From a bacterium (GTDB taxonomy: Bacteria > UBP6 > UBA1177 > JAKLFG01): DNA of 64,000 bases. Below the pieces are notes generated by a model, which was given only the letters and a program-made list of their open reading frames with translations, was not told the origin of the DNA and searched no databases. Positions within the stretch are counted from its first letter, which is position 1. The number at the start of each line of letters is the position of its first letter. Both the position numbers and the translations under genes were made by a program. This document shows positions 25,443-35,275 of the stretch, piece by piece. Where the stretch lies: NCBI GenBank assembly GCA_022709425.1, contig JAKLIW010000004.1:98395-162394 (forward strand). The letters are read 5' to 3'.

Positions 25443-26442
25443 CAAAGTGATACTGGTGACGGGCGGAACCGGATCCTTCGGCAACGCGGTGGTGAACCGT
25501 TTTCTCAACACCGGTGTGCGGGAGATCCGTATCTTAAGCCGTGACGAGAAAAAGCAGGACGATATGCGCAACCTCTACAATTCGCCGAAACTCAAATTCT
25601 ACATCGGCGATGTGCGCAACTATGACAGCATTTTCGAAAGCACGAAAGGGGTTGACTTCATCTTCCATGCGGCTGCTCTCAAGCAAGTGCCGTCGTGCGA
25701 GTTCTTCCCGCTAGAGGCGGTCAGGACCAACATCCTCGGTGCCGAGAATGTCATGAATGCGGCTGTTGCAAATCGGGTGCAGCGGGTGATATTCCTCAGT
25801 ACCGACAAGGCGGTCTATCCGATCAATGCGATGGGGATGTCAAAGGCGCTGATGGAAAAAACGGTGGTAGCCCGTTCCCGGAACCTCGTTAAAGGCGAGA
25901 CGGTGCTCTGCTGTACCCGTTACGGTAATGTCATGGCGTCGCGCGGCTCGGTGATACCGTTGTTTGTCGAGCAGATAAAAGCAAAAAGACCGATAACGGC
26001 GACCGATCCCTCCATGACCCGTTTCATGATGTCGCTCACGGATGCGGTCAATTTGGTCCTCTACGCCTATGAACACGGCGAACAGGGAGATCTTTTTGTG
26101 CAAAAGGCGCCGGCGGCGACGATGGGCGATCTGGCGGTGGTGATGAAGGAGATATTCAATTCAAAAGTTGAAGTGCGGGTCATCGGTACCCGGCATGGCG
26201 AGAAACTATACGAGACGCTCGTGACCCGCGAGGAGATGGCCAAGGCGACCGACCTCGGCGATTATTACCGCATCAGGGCCGACAACCGCGACCTGAACTA
26301 TGGAAAGTACTTCAGCGAGGGCGAACAGAAGGTCGCAGAGCATGAGGACTATAATTCACACAATACGCACCGCTTGTCTCGCGATGAATTGAAGACGCTG
26401 CTTCTGGGGCTTGATTACATTAAAGAGGAACTCGCGAAGTAG
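25432..26442 (+). CDS. UDP-GlcNAc 4,6-dehydratase (5-inverting), FnlA/WbjB/CapE/WbvB family
   Basis: A 336-residue SDR enzyme that converts UDP-GlcNAc into the 4-keto-6-deoxy-L-sugar intermediate, the first step to UDP-L-FucNAc or UDP-L-QuiNAc. The NAD motif is TGGTGSFG (residues 10-17). The family's AALKQVPSCEFFP, STDKAVYPINAMGMSKALME (Met in place of the usual catalytic Tyr, as in CapE) and TRYGNVMASRGSVIPLF are present. ATG 25432 is chosen by alignment with the family's MFxxKxILVTGGTGSFG start; upstream frame belongs to the previous gene. It is followed by its pathway partners at 26452 and 27584. Confidence 0.92.
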   Translation: MFNDKVILVTGGTGSFGNAVVNRFLNTGVREIRILSRDEKKQDDMRNLYNSPKLKFYIGDVRNYDSIFESTKGVDFIFHAAALKQVPSCEFFPLEAVRTNILGAENVMNAAVANRVQRVIFLSTDKAVYPINAMGMSKALMEKTVVARSRNLVKGETVLCCTRYGNVMASRGSVIPLFVEQIKAKRPITATDPSMTRFMMSLTDAVNLVLYAYEHGEQGDLFVQKAPAATMGDLAVVMKEIFNSKVEVRVIGTRHGEKLYETLVTREEMAKATDLGDYYRIRADNRDLNYGKYFSEGEQKVAEHEDYNSHNTHRLSRDELKTLLLGLDYIKEELAK

Positions 26443-26451
26443 GGGGCGACG

Positions 26452-27570
26452 ATGAAAAAACGCACAGTGATGACTATCGTCGGAACCCGTCCCGAACTCA
26501 TAAAACTCAGCCGCATTATTCCGGCGCTTGACCGACACTTTCTGCATGTGCTTGTCCACACCGGTCAGAATCACGACTATGAGTTGAACGGCATTTTCTT
26601 CGATCAGATGGGGATACGCAAGCCCGATCACTTCCTTGATGCCGCCCGTCCAACCGCCGCTGAGAGTATCGCCGAGATAATCCTTCGCAGTGATACGGTT
26701 TTCGAGAAAGAAAAGCCCGACGCCCTTCTCATTTACGGCGATACCAATTCCTGTCTGTCGGTCATTCCCGCCAAGAGACGCCACATCCCGATATTCCATC
26801 TGGAAGCGGGCAATCGCTGTTTCGACGAACGGGTCCCCGAGGAGGTGAACCGTCGGATCATCGACCATGTCAGCGATATCAACATGCCGCTTACCGAACA
26901 CGGACGGCGCTATCTGCTCGCTGAGGGGATACGGCCCGAAACCATCTTCACGGTGGGATCCTGTATGCGGGAGGTCATCGAACATCACCGGAAAGGGATC
27001 GAACGGTCGGCGATATTGAAAGAATTGAAGTTGGCCGCCGGCAAATATGTCGTGGCCAGTTTTCACCGCGAGGAGAATGTCGACGATGCGGCGAATCTGA
27101 GCGCGATCCTTGATTCGCTTGATGCCGTCAAAAAAGAGTTCGGGAAACGGATAATCGTTTCTACCCACCCCCGGACCCGCAAACGGCTTGCTGGACTAAA
27201 GCATAAGGCATCGAAAGATATCCTATTCCTGAAACCGCTTGGGTTCCTTGATTATATTCGGCTTCAGAAGGATGCTTTCTGCGTGCTTTCCGACAGCGGT
27301 ACATTGACCGAAGAGGCGGCCATTTTAGGCTTTCCGGCGGTGATGATCCGTAACGCGCACGAGCGACCTGAGGGGATGGATGCCGGTGTCGCTATCATGA
27401 GCGGGCTCAAATCAGAGCGGGTCATTGCGGCAGTTGATATGGCCACCCGCATACCGTGCCATGCGGCGATGGTCGCCGATTATGAAAGAACACAGGTGTC
27501 GGTGGTCGTTGCGCGTATCATCGCCAGCTATATCGACTATGTGAACCGGACCGTCTGGTCGAAACGATAG
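26452..27570 (+). CDS. UDP-N-acetyl sugar 2-epimerase (WecB-like; WbvD/WbjD/FnlC type)
   Basis: A 372-residue GT-B-like epimerase. MTIVGTRPELIKLSRII is the family's opening. LIYGDTNSCLS, HLEAGNRCFDERVPEEVNRR and SFHREENVDD carry the Asp, Glu and His residues that act at C2. Directly between a FnlA-type dehydratase and a 4-reductase, it most likely epimerises the 2-acetamido-2,6-dideoxy-L-sugar rather than UDP-GlcNAc. The start has a GGGGGCGACG ribosome-binding stretch before ATG 26452. Confidence 0.9.
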   Translation: MKKRTVMTIVGTRPELIKLSRIIPALDRHFLHVLVHTGQNHDYELNGIFFDQMGIRKPDHFLDAARPTAAESIAEIILRSDTVFEKEKPDALLIYGDTNSCLSVIPAKRRHIPIFHLEAGNRCFDERVPEEVNRRIIDHVSDINMPLTEHGRRYLLAEGIRPETIFTVGSCMREVIEHHRKGIERSAILKELKLAAGKYVVASFHREENVDDAANLSAILDSLDAVKKEFGKRIIVSTHPRTRKRLAGLKHKASKDILFLKPLGFLDYIRLQKDAFCVLSDSGTLTEEAAILGFPAVMIRNAHERPEGMDAGVAIMSGLKSERVIAAVDMATRIPCHAAMVADYERTQVSVVVARIIASYIDYVNRTVWSKR

Positions 27571-27583
27571 GGGGCTATGCCGC

Positions 27584-28456
27584 ATGAAGGTTCTGGTGCT
27601 CGGCGCGGCCGGCATGGTCGGCCATGTGGTAACCGCCTATCTGGGGGAGCAAGGATCTTTTAGCGTCACGCCGGTCATCCACGCCCAACCATTCAACGAA
27701 CGCTCTGTGTCGCTTGATCTGCGCGACACGGTAAAATTGGCGCGATTTCTCGACGAACACCATTTCGATGCCGTCGTGAATTGCGCCGGCATCTTGAATG
27801 ATCGTGCCGAGAAGGATGTGCCGACGGCACTTCTCATCAACAGTCTATTGCCGCGTTTCTTGGAGAAAAGGTACGCCGGGACCGACACGCGGGTCATACA
27901 CATCAGTACCGACTGTGTATTCTCAGGCAAGAAGGGAGCCTACAAAGAAGACGACTTCGCTGATGGCGACACGATATATGCGCGGACAAAGAAATTGGGC
28001 GAACTGAACAACGGCAAGGATCTGACCCTCCGCCTTTCGGTGGTCGGTCCCGAATTGCGTCCCGAGGGGACGGGACTCTTTAATTGGTTCATGGCACAGA
28101 AAAAAGAGGTTTCGGGTTTCACGCGGGTCTTCTGGACCGGGCTGACCACGGTAGAATTGGCACGGCAGATAGTTGCTATCCTTGCGGAGCGCAAAAACTT
28201 GACCGGCCTGTACCATCTGGTTCCGGATACGAAGATATCTAAACACGATCTGCTGATGCTGTTCAAACGGAGCTTCAGGGACCGACAGGTGGCGATCAGC
28301 CCGGATGGCGCTTACATATCGGATAAGAGTCTTGTCGATACCAGAAAAGAACTGGGGACACCGATCTCGACCTACGAACGGATGATCGATGAGATGAAGA
28401 TGTGGGTCGCTGTCCATCGCGCATGGTATCTGCATTATCCGGATTCTACAAAATGA
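27584..28456 (+). CDS. RmlD-like 4-ketoreductase of the L-QuiNAc/L-FucNAc pathway (WbvR-like)
   Basis: A 290-residue SDR reductase: VLVLGAAGMVGHVV binds NAD(P)H, STDCVFSGKKGAYKE and YARTKKLGE (Y-x3-K) are catalytic. It resembles RmlD and WbvR in length. The FucNAc enzyme CapF/WbjC is longer (about 370 residues) with a C-terminal cupin, which is absent here. With the two preceding genes the set matches WbvB-WbvD-WbvR of Vibrio cholerae O37, which makes UDP-L-QuiNAc. That product is inference from gene content. Confidence 0.82.
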   Translation: MKVLVLGAAGMVGHVVTAYLGEQGSFSVTPVIHAQPFNERSVSLDLRDTVKLARFLDEHHFDAVVNCAGILNDRAEKDVPTALLINSLLPRFLEKRYAGTDTRVIHISTDCVFSGKKGAYKEDDFADGDTIYARTKKLGELNNGKDLTLRLSVVGPELRPEGTGLFNWFMAQKKEVSGFTRVFWTGLTTVELARQIVAILAERKNLTGLYHLVPDTKISKHDLLMLFKRSFRDRQVAISPDGAYISDKSLVDTRKELGTPISTYERMIDEMKMWVAVHRAWYLHYPDSTK

Positions 28457-29388
28457 CACTGGTTAGCATCCTACTCCCGGTTTACAATACCGAGAGGTAC
28501 ATCGCTCGAACTATCACAAGTTTGTTGGAGCAGACCTATCGAGATATCGAGATAATAGTTATCAATGATGGGTCAACCGATAATACCGAGAAGGAAATAC
28601 TGGCCATCAAAGATGCTCGTGTCAAATATTACGCACAAGAGAATCAAGGGCTTTCGCGGACACCCAATCGGGCCTTTTCGCTGTCGAACGGCGAGTATGT
28701 TGCGCGCATGGATGCCGACGATCTTGCTTTCCCCGAAAAGATCGAGAAACAGGTTCGTTACCTAGAGCAACATCCTGATGTGAGCATGGTCGGCACTTGG
28801 GCCGAAATATGGGTGGGCGATACGAGAACATCGCGCTTCCATCGCCATCCCACGGACGATCTGATGATAAAATTGGAAATGCTTTTCAACAATCCTTTCG
28901 TGCATAGTACGGTGTTGATGCGTCGAGAGGCGTTCGCCGCGATCGGCGGTTACTCCGAAAACCCCGAGGATTATCCGGAAGATTATGAACTTCTGGTCCG
29001 TATCACCGAACGCTTCCGTGTGGCGAATATTCCCGAGATATTGAGTGTGTACAGAGAACTTCCCGATAGTGTCTGCAGAAAAGATGCGCGCGGGCCGCGA
29101 AAAGTCCCGCGAGGACTTGCCCGTATCGCGGCCCGGAATATCGCGCGTCTTATCGGCGATACGGTCGCGCCGGAACGGGTGCTCTCATTCACTCATGCCA
29201 TCCACAAGATATCGTTGAGTGAGGGAAGCGACGACTCTACGGCCTGCTATACCCGCATCGCCAAGGAGATATATGGTTCTTTTGTTCGCAAATATAGTGT
29301 CGACGGCATCTTGCGTCTGAAGATCGCTCAGCGGGCAGGGCATTATCTTTTCAAGGCATACGCAAATTATTATCGTAAGAGGATCTAG
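28453..29388 (+). CDS. GT2 family glycosyltransferase
   Basis: A 311-residue GT-A enzyme starting at ATG 28453 (ATGA overlap). SILLPVYNTERYIARTITSL and IIVINDGSTDNTEKEI form the nucleotide site; ARMDADDLAFPEKIEKQVRY carries the DxD-type acidic motif. ENPEDYPEDYELLVRI holds the likely catalytic acidic residues. Given its position it may transfer the L-deoxyamino sugar made by the previous three genes, but this cannot be read from sequence. Confidence 0.9.
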   Translation: MTLVSILLPVYNTERYIARTITSLLEQTYRDIEIIVINDGSTDNTEKEILAIKDARVKYYAQENQGLSRTPNRAFSLSNGEYVARMDADDLAFPEKIEKQVRYLEQHPDVSMVGTWAEIWVGDTRTSRFHRHPTDDLMIKLEMLFNNPFVHSTVLMRREAFAAIGGYSENPEDYPEDYELLVRITERFRVANIPEILSVYRELPDSVCRKDARGPRKVPRGLARIAARNIARLIGDTVAPERVLSFTHAIHKISLSEGSDDSTACYTRIAKEIYGSFVRKYSVDGILRLKIAQRAGHYLFKAYANYYRKRI

Positions 29389-30660
29389 GTGCGGATACTT
29401 CATACTGTCGAATCGTATCTGCCTCTTCGTCACGGTATGCAGGAGGTCGTTTCCCAACTATCGGAGCGTTTGGCGAAAAAAGGTCACGAGGTGATCGTGG
29501 CTACTTCGTTTCATCCCGATCGGAAAGAGGCGATGATCAACGGTGTGCGGGTCGAGAGTTTCCGTATTTCCGGCAACATGGTCAATGGCTATGGCGGCGA
29601 AGAGGGTGAACGGCAGCGTTATCAAGAGTTTTTGTGTGGCGGTGGCTTCGATGTCGTCGTCAATTTCGCCGCTCAGCAGTGGGCCACCGACCTGACATTC
29701 CCGGTGCTTGACGATATTAAGTCGAAAAAAGTCCTCGTGCCGACCGGTTTTTCCGGACTTTACCTAGAAAAATATCGCGACTATTTCCTCCGGATGCCCA
29801 GCTGGATGCGGCAGTATGAGATGAATGTATTCCTCTCGGACACCTATCGCGATGCGCGATTCGCTGATGAGCATCATATCGAGAACAGAACCTTGATACC
29901 GAACGGTGCGTCAGAAGAAGAGTTTTGTGTCGAATATCCCTTTTCAATACGGGAACGACTGGGAATATCGAAAGAAACCTTTTTGATCATTCTGGTGGGT
30001 TCCCATACCGGGATGAAGGGACATAAGGAGGCGGTGGAGATATTCGATCGTGCGGGCATAAGAGATGCGTTGCTTTTGATCGTTTCGAACCATGTGCGAT
30101 TGCCCCGGCATGACCATCTTTCTTGGAAAGAACGCGTGGTCAAGGGGATGCGTTATGCTCATCATTTATTGCGCAATGAGTGCCCCGATTTCTGCACGAC
30201 GGCCGAGCAACGCTACAACAATAAAAAGACATGGAGAGCGAATAGCAAGAGTTTGTTCATCCGGGAGTTTTCGCGGGAAGAAACGGTGCGCGCCTATCAA
30301 GAGGCCGACCTGTTCCTGTTTCCTTCCCGTGTGGAGTGTTCTCCGATAGTTCTTTTCGAGGCGGCGGCATCCCGAACGCCCTTTCTTTCGACCGATGTCG
30401 GCAATGCCGCCGAGATCGCTCAGTGGACCGGTTGCGGCTCGATACTGCCGACGATGAACGATGCCAAAGGCTATGCGCATGCCGACATCGAAGGCGCCGC
30501 GAAGATGCTCAAAGAGCTGTGGTGTGGTAGGGAGCGAAGAAAGGAAATGGCCGATGCGGGACACGCCGCGTGGCGCGAACGATTTACTTGGAGTAACATA
30601 GCGAACCAATATGACCTACTTTATAGAAAACTGTGTGGCGGGGGAGATGCCCACTCATGA
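29389..30660 (+). CDS. GT4 family glycosyltransferase
   Basis: A 423-residue GT-B enzyme. The start is GTG 29389, directly after the previous stop. MRILHTVESYLPLRHGMQEV is a typical GT4 opening with the acceptor-side histidine. IILVGSHTGMKGHKEAVEIF is the linker strand. FLFPSRVECSPIVLFEAAAS is the donor-phosphate and E-x7-E region. It ends with an ATGA overlap into the next gene. Confidence 0.9.
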   Translation: MRILHTVESYLPLRHGMQEVVSQLSERLAKKGHEVIVATSFHPDRKEAMINGVRVESFRISGNMVNGYGGEEGERQRYQEFLCGGGFDVVVNFAAQQWATDLTFPVLDDIKSKKVLVPTGFSGLYLEKYRDYFLRMPSWMRQYEMNVFLSDTYRDARFADEHHIENRTLIPNGASEEEFCVEYPFSIRERLGISKETFLIILVGSHTGMKGHKEAVEIFDRAGIRDALLLIVSNHVRLPRHDHLSWKERVVKGMRYAHHLLRNECPDFCTTAEQRYNNKKTWRANSKSLFIREFSREETVRAYQEADLFLFPSRVECSPIVLFEAAASRTPFLSTDVGNAAEIAQWTGCGSILPTMNDAKGYAHADIEGAAKMLKELWCGRERRKEMADAGHAAWRERFTWSNIANQYDLLYRKLCGGGDAHS

Positions 30661-32282
30661 AAAAGTTCATGGTCACCGACATTCGCTGGGCATCTGAGGG
30701 CGAGTTCGCTTTGCCCTTTTGGAAAGACTTAAATGAAAACAAAAAGTTGCCAATCGATTCTTGGGGTAAGGCATGGGCATATCCCTATCTTTTCTCGAAA
30801 ATACCAAGTTCGGCTCAAGTTCTTGATTACGCCGATGTTAGAAAGAGAGAATACAAAGAAAATGCTTTTCTTTATCTATCTAGTATGTTTTCTCTTAAGA
30901 ATGAGTTTGACCTGATTTCTGAGTTAAAAGAAATAACGAGATTGGTAAAACATCGTTTCGTCGTTGCTTTAGGAGTAGGCGATCAACAAGCATTGCCAAT
31001 ATTTCGCTTGTATGAATTGGAAAAATTTCTTGGTTGCAGAATACCTCTTTTGCCTTTTAATGCATTGAGATCGAATTCAGAAATAGTCGCGAAACACGGA
31101 CAAAAATGCAACGAAAAAGAAAGACATATACGGATATTGGCTTTTACTATTGATGCAGTAGAGAACCCCCGTTCTGTTGCCATACTGATACCCCACTGGG
31201 AAAGCTATAAATTTCTGAAGCAATCTATTTTGCATATCAGAAAATACGGCAACGAAAATATAATTGAGAAAATATATGTTCTTGACGACCAGAGCAAGGA
31301 CGGTAGTTTTGATCGTGTGCAAAGGGATTTTGCGAATGATCAATCGATAGAATTTCATACTATTGTTCGAGAAAATAAGAATAAAGACCTTGATGTAACA
31401 CTTCTTTTGGATATGGCGCTTCCTTTGGTTCATGAACAATTCGTGGTTATGATAGATTCGGATTCTATACCCGTTTCGAGAGACTGGATATCTTTCCCCA
31501 TATGGTTGTTAGAACGCTATAAATGCAGTGCGGTGGGTTGTGATACGGGACTTTCGCAAAACTACTATTATGATGCTGATGGGATCCCGCTTTGGCAACC
31601 CCAAGCAGGGTATCCTCCTTCGGCTGGATTGTATGATAACGATTGGTTTGTATGCATCAATAATTTTTATCGTGTTATGCGTTCGGCTGATGCAAAAGTT
31701 GCATCTGAGGGTATTGGGTTTTCTCGAGCGAACAACTGGCGTAGGCGCATCGATATTTTTTTAAGGTCTGCTCACAATACTATTATAAGAAGATCAAATC
31801 CTGTCGTAAGTTCACTTTATAAGAGATTGAGTGCGATTTCTTTATTTAGAAAAATAATAAATCCACGTTACCCATATTTGCCTAGGGGGTGTGACAATGG
31901 CGTTGCCGCCAACCACTTTATTGATATTAATCGGCTGGGGCCTAAGTTTAATTTGCCGATATGTAGCTTCCTCGGATTAACGCCGCAAGATGGTGTTTTT
32001 GGGCAGAATATAGCGGGGCTTCTTTTTCATTTTGCATTAAGCACGAGGAGCTCATGGCAAGAGAGACGCGGGGATTGGAAGGCGGGTGCTGACTTTCTCA
32101 AATACCACAATATATTATCCGATCAAATGGGCGAAGATGATGCTCCATGGGAAGATATGATAAAAGAGAGTTTTGTTCTAAAGTCCGGCGGCTATAATGG
32201 AGAAGTGCCAGCAAAGTGGTATGCCGAGCAATATGAACGGATCAAAACATTCATTGATCTATACAAAAAAGAGCAATTATAG
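30657..32282 (+). CDS. GT2-like glycosyltransferase with unknown N-terminal domain
   Basis: A 541-residue protein. The first ~165 residues, with EGEFALPFWKDLNENKKLP and VALGVGDQQALPIFRLYELE, do not resemble any family I recognise. From about residue 170 a GT-A domain begins: VAILIPHWESYKFLKQSILH, IYVLDDQSKDGSFDRV, then MIDSDSIPVSRDW with the acidic DSDS motif. The DNA is conspicuously more AT-rich than the flanking genes and uses more A/T-ending codons, suggesting a separate origin. ATG 30657 overlaps the previous stop as ATGA; the next gene starts directly after the stop. Confidence 0.72.
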   Translation: MKKFMVTDIRWASEGEFALPFWKDLNENKKLPIDSWGKAWAYPYLFSKIPSSAQVLDYADVRKREYKENAFLYLSSMFSLKNEFDLISELKEITRLVKHRFVVALGVGDQQALPIFRLYELEKFLGCRIPLLPFNALRSNSEIVAKHGQKCNEKERHIRILAFTIDAVENPRSVAILIPHWESYKFLKQSILHIRKYGNENIIEKIYVLDDQSKDGSFDRVQRDFANDQSIEFHTIVRENKNKDLDVTLLLDMALPLVHEQFVVMIDSDSIPVSRDWISFPIWLLERYKCSAVGCDTGLSQNYYYDADGIPLWQPQAGYPPSAGLYDNDWFVCINNFYRVMRSADAKVASEGIGFSRANNWRRRIDIFLRSAHNTIIRRSNPVVSSLYKRLSAISLFRKIINPRYPYLPRGCDNGVAANHFIDINRLGPKFNLPICSFLGLTPQDGVFGQNIAGLLFHFALSTRSSWQERRGDWKAGADFLKYHNILSDQMGEDDAPWEDMIKESFVLKSGGYNGEVPAKWYAEQYERIKTFIDLYKKEQL

Positions 32283-34436
32283 GTGACCAATAATATTATT
32301 AGAAATAGATGGTTGTTGCTTTCCCTGATCCTTTTGGGGCTTTTATTGTGGGGTCTCGGATATGATCTGCTACATGCTCGCAATACTCTGCCGTTGATCG
32401 TCGAGATCAGATCGGTCACTTCTTCTGTCGCCGACTTTCCGGGAACGCTGTCTTCTCCTCGCGGGAATAAACATCCCATTACATTCTGGGACGGAAGGTT
32501 CGCAACCCGACGGATGGTGGGAGATATAACGGTTAAGATGACGGAGGAACAATATGCGCAAATAGAAGAGATAGCGATCCGCGTGGGGGACAAGAGGATG
32601 CTTTTCTCCGGAACGGAGAAGGAAAATGTACTCCGCAAAGCTTCGCAAGAAGGCGCGCAAGGGCAGTATCGCATGGCCGTCCCATCAGAACTTCGTGAGA
32701 GATCGAGTATGCCGCTGATCGGCAATTTCATGCCGCTAAATTGGGCCGGTGATATGCAGTGGGTCATGCACAGGATGTTGTTTTCCCTGATCGCTCTGGC
32801 ATGTTTTTTCCTACTGTACTTGGCTGTCGCAACCATAACGAAGCCTCTTTTATGGAGCACCTTTCTTGTCGGATCGTTCACCCTTCTCTCATCCACATTA
32901 TTGTTCCTAGATTCCTACTCTTTGCTCGCGGCGGGAAATATTCCCGACGACGCCTTTTACTACTTGAAAACGGCGCAGAATTTTGCCGCCGGACTCGGAA
33001 TCACTTTCGATGGCGCTAATCGATCGAGCGGGTTTCATCCACTTTGGATGTTTGTTTATGCCCTATTATTCGGGAAAGTGTCGGATCCGTTTGTCGCTAC
33101 TTACGGGGCAATCGTTTTCCAATGTGTGTTGATGGTCATTGCTGGTATTCTCTTTTATAGGATACTGCGAAAGATCGGCCTTGAGAAATGGATTGCCTTA
33201 GCCGTCGCGGCGCTCCTCATTGCATCTCAGGCGGAGCGTGTGATCAACCTTCTGGAAACCCCTTTGTATATGCTGTTTCTCATGCTCACTATTCATGTTC
33301 TTTACTCCGTCTTTCTTTCTCCGGATGTGCCATGGCTAAAGCGAGATGTTTTTTTGTTTTCTTTGCTTCTTTTTATTCTTTTCCTCGCGAGAACCGAGGG
33401 AATTCTCTTTTTCGGTGCTGTGTTGGTCTGGTTGGTCTTTTCAAAGCGTTCGCTGGGGGAAGCGTTGATCTTCGTCACGCCCTATACTCTGTTTCTGTCA
33501 CTTTACTTTCTCTTCAATCTGCTTTATTTTGGCTCACCGCTCCCGATCAGCGGAAAGATAAAAATGGATCAAACGATCGCTCTATGGCAGAACTCTGCTT
33601 CCGCTTTTGATTTCATGGCGATAAAGATCCGCTTTATGCTTTTTCCCGCGGAGATCGGGCCTGCGGGTAAGATACTGTTCATTCAATTCTTTTCACTTAT
33701 TCCTTTCTTCTTTTCTTCTTATTTTCTTGTAGCGAAAAAGAAGTGTCGTACGGCAGAGGCGGCGTTGGCCTTTATTCTTTCCACCTTTTTGTTTCTTAAA
33801 TATCTTTACTACACCGGCATTCATCATGGATTGCGCGCCGCTTCTGACTGGTATTGGATTGTCGATGTTTTCCTGTCGGCCATCATCATGGTCTTACTGA
33901 TCGCTGACAGAGAAAAAGACTTTCTTCGCCATCCGCCCCGACCGATCATGCTGATAGCGATGCTACTGGTTTCTCTCTGTCTGGTTCAAACGCTGGACAC
34001 GATCCGTTTTCGCATGCGACCGGCACTCGAAAAAATAGGGGATGAGCGGGCCGCGCTTTTGGATATTTCCGATATGCTCTCTCGCTCTTCATTTTTCGAG
34101 GGGAAAAGGATATGCTCCTTCAATGCCGGCATCCTTGGCTTTTTTTCGGGCAGACAGGTCACCAATCTTGATGGGTTGATAAACTCGACGGAGTTTTACG
34201 AAGTTCTTCGGACGGGTTCCCTCGTGGGCTATATGAATGAGTCTTGTGATGTCGTGACGGAATATCATTACCGCGACTTACTTGTTTTGAGGGAAAACGG
34301 ATTTGAATTGTTTGATGTGAGTCCCCTTATCTTTGAGCCGATATCATCCTTTCTTGATTCTACCTCGCATGGGTATAAGATGTTTGTGGCAAGATTCTTT
34401 GCGCCTCAATTTGCACATGAGGTAATGGGAAGATAA
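32283..34436 (+). CDS. GT-C type polytopic membrane glycosyltransferase
   Basis: A 717-residue protein. One N-terminal helix is followed by a periplasmic domain of about 130 residues and then about ten further helices. NIPDDAFYYLKTAQNFAAG (paired Asp) and RSSGFHPLWMFVYAL match the first extracytoplasmic loop of GT-C enzymes that use polyprenyl-phosphate sugars. It ends with a soluble tail. The start is GTG 32283, abutting the previous stop; its stop TAA overlaps the next ATG. It may add a side-branch sugar to the polysaccharide on the periplasmic face, or modify a protein. Confidence 0.75.
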   Translation: MTNNIIRNRWLLLSLILLGLLLWGLGYDLLHARNTLPLIVEIRSVTSSVADFPGTLSSPRGNKHPITFWDGRFATRRMVGDITVKMTEEQYAQIEEIAIRVGDKRMLFSGTEKENVLRKASQEGAQGQYRMAVPSELRERSSMPLIGNFMPLNWAGDMQWVMHRMLFSLIALACFFLLYLAVATITKPLLWSTFLVGSFTLLSSTLLFLDSYSLLAAGNIPDDAFYYLKTAQNFAAGLGITFDGANRSSGFHPLWMFVYALLFGKVSDPFVATYGAIVFQCVLMVIAGILFYRILRKIGLEKWIALAVAALLIASQAERVINLLETPLYMLFLMLTIHVLYSVFLSPDVPWLKRDVFLFSLLLFILFLARTEGILFFGAVLVWLVFSKRSLGEALIFVTPYTLFLSLYFLFNLLYFGSPLPISGKIKMDQTIALWQNSASAFDFMAIKIRFMLFPAEIGPAGKILFIQFFSLIPFFFSSYFLVAKKKCRTAEAALAFILSTFLFLKYLYYTGIHHGLRAASDWYWIVDVFLSAIIMVLLIADREKDFLRHPPRPIMLIAMLLVSLCLVQTLDTIRFRMRPALEKIGDERAALLDISDMLSRSSFFEGKRICSFNAGILGFFSGRQVTNLDGLINSTEFYEVLRTGSLVGYMNESCDVVTEYHYRDLLVLRENGFELFDVSPLIFEPISSFLDSTSHGYKMFVARFFAPQFAHEVMGR

Positions 34437-35275
34437 TGCTTTTTTTCACACTCCCGCAAGACCAATTGATAATACGTCTCTGCGGTGGATTGGGCAATCA
34501 AATGTTCCAATATGCGGCGGGGAGAGCATTGTCGTTGCGGCACGCCGTTCCTCTTGTGTTGGACCTTTCCGCGTTTGATAGTGATCCGAAGCGGTCCTAT
34601 GCGCTGACGCCCTTCGTTATTAAGGCGGAGGTCGTTTCTTTTTCCCGCTGGTTGAGATTGTGGCGCAAGGTGCAAGGGAGATATTATCGGGAACAAAGTT
34701 TTGCCCATGACCCCAAGGTGTCCGGGTTGTTGCCCGGAAGGTTGTTGAATGGGTTTTTCCAATCTGAAAAATACTTTGTCGATCATGCCGATACGATCCG
34801 GCGAGAGTTTTCGTTGAAAGAACCGTTGTCGCAAAAAGCGCAGGGTTATTTACGCGAGGTGGAGAGTGCTCCGAACTCGGTCTCGGTCCATGTCCGGCGC
34901 GGCGACTATGTGTCGGACCCCAAGACGACGGCTTTTCACGGCAATTGTTCGTGGGAGTACTACGAAAGCGCGATGCGTCACATGCGAGAACGAGTGGGCG
35001 GCGTTAGCTTTTTCTTCTTTTCTGATGAGCCGGAGTGGTTGGTTGCTCAACAGGTTGACGGTGTCGTGGTAACGGGGCTTTCGTCGCATGAAGATATGTT
35101 TCTAATGAGTCGCTGTAAACACCAGATTATTGCGAACAGTTCTTTTTCGTGGTGGGGTGCGTGGCTGAACAAAAACCCCGACAAGATCGTGATCGCGCCA
35201 AAGCGCTGGTTCGCCGATGAGAAGATGGAGCGGCAGACCGGCGATCTGATACCGGAAGGGTGGATCCGGCTATGA
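34436..35275 (+). CDS. Alpha-1,2-fucosyltransferase (GT11 family)
   Basis: A 279-residue GT11 enzyme. The three family motifs are present: IIRLCGGLGNQMFQYAAG near the N-terminus, VSVHVRRGDYV (the GDP-fucose-binding HxRRGD) and NSSFSWWGAWLN near the C-terminus. It transfers fucose, or a related 6-deoxy sugar, from the GDP donor. No GDP-fucose synthesis genes (gmd, fcl) are in the window, so they must be elsewhere if the donor is GDP-L-fucose. It overlaps both neighbours by one or four bases. Confidence 0.92.
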   Translation: MLFFTLPQDQLIIRLCGGLGNQMFQYAAGRALSLRHAVPLVLDLSAFDSDPKRSYALTPFVIKAEVVSFSRWLRLWRKVQGRYYREQSFAHDPKVSGLLPGRLLNGFFQSEKYFVDHADTIRREFSLKEPLSQKAQGYLREVESAPNSVSVHVRRGDYVSDPKTTAFHGNCSWEYYESAMRHMRERVGGVSFFFFSDEPEWLVAQQVDGVVVTGLSSHEDMFLMSRCKHQIIANSSFSWWGAWLNKNPDKIVIAPKRWFADEKMERQTGDLIPEGWIRL

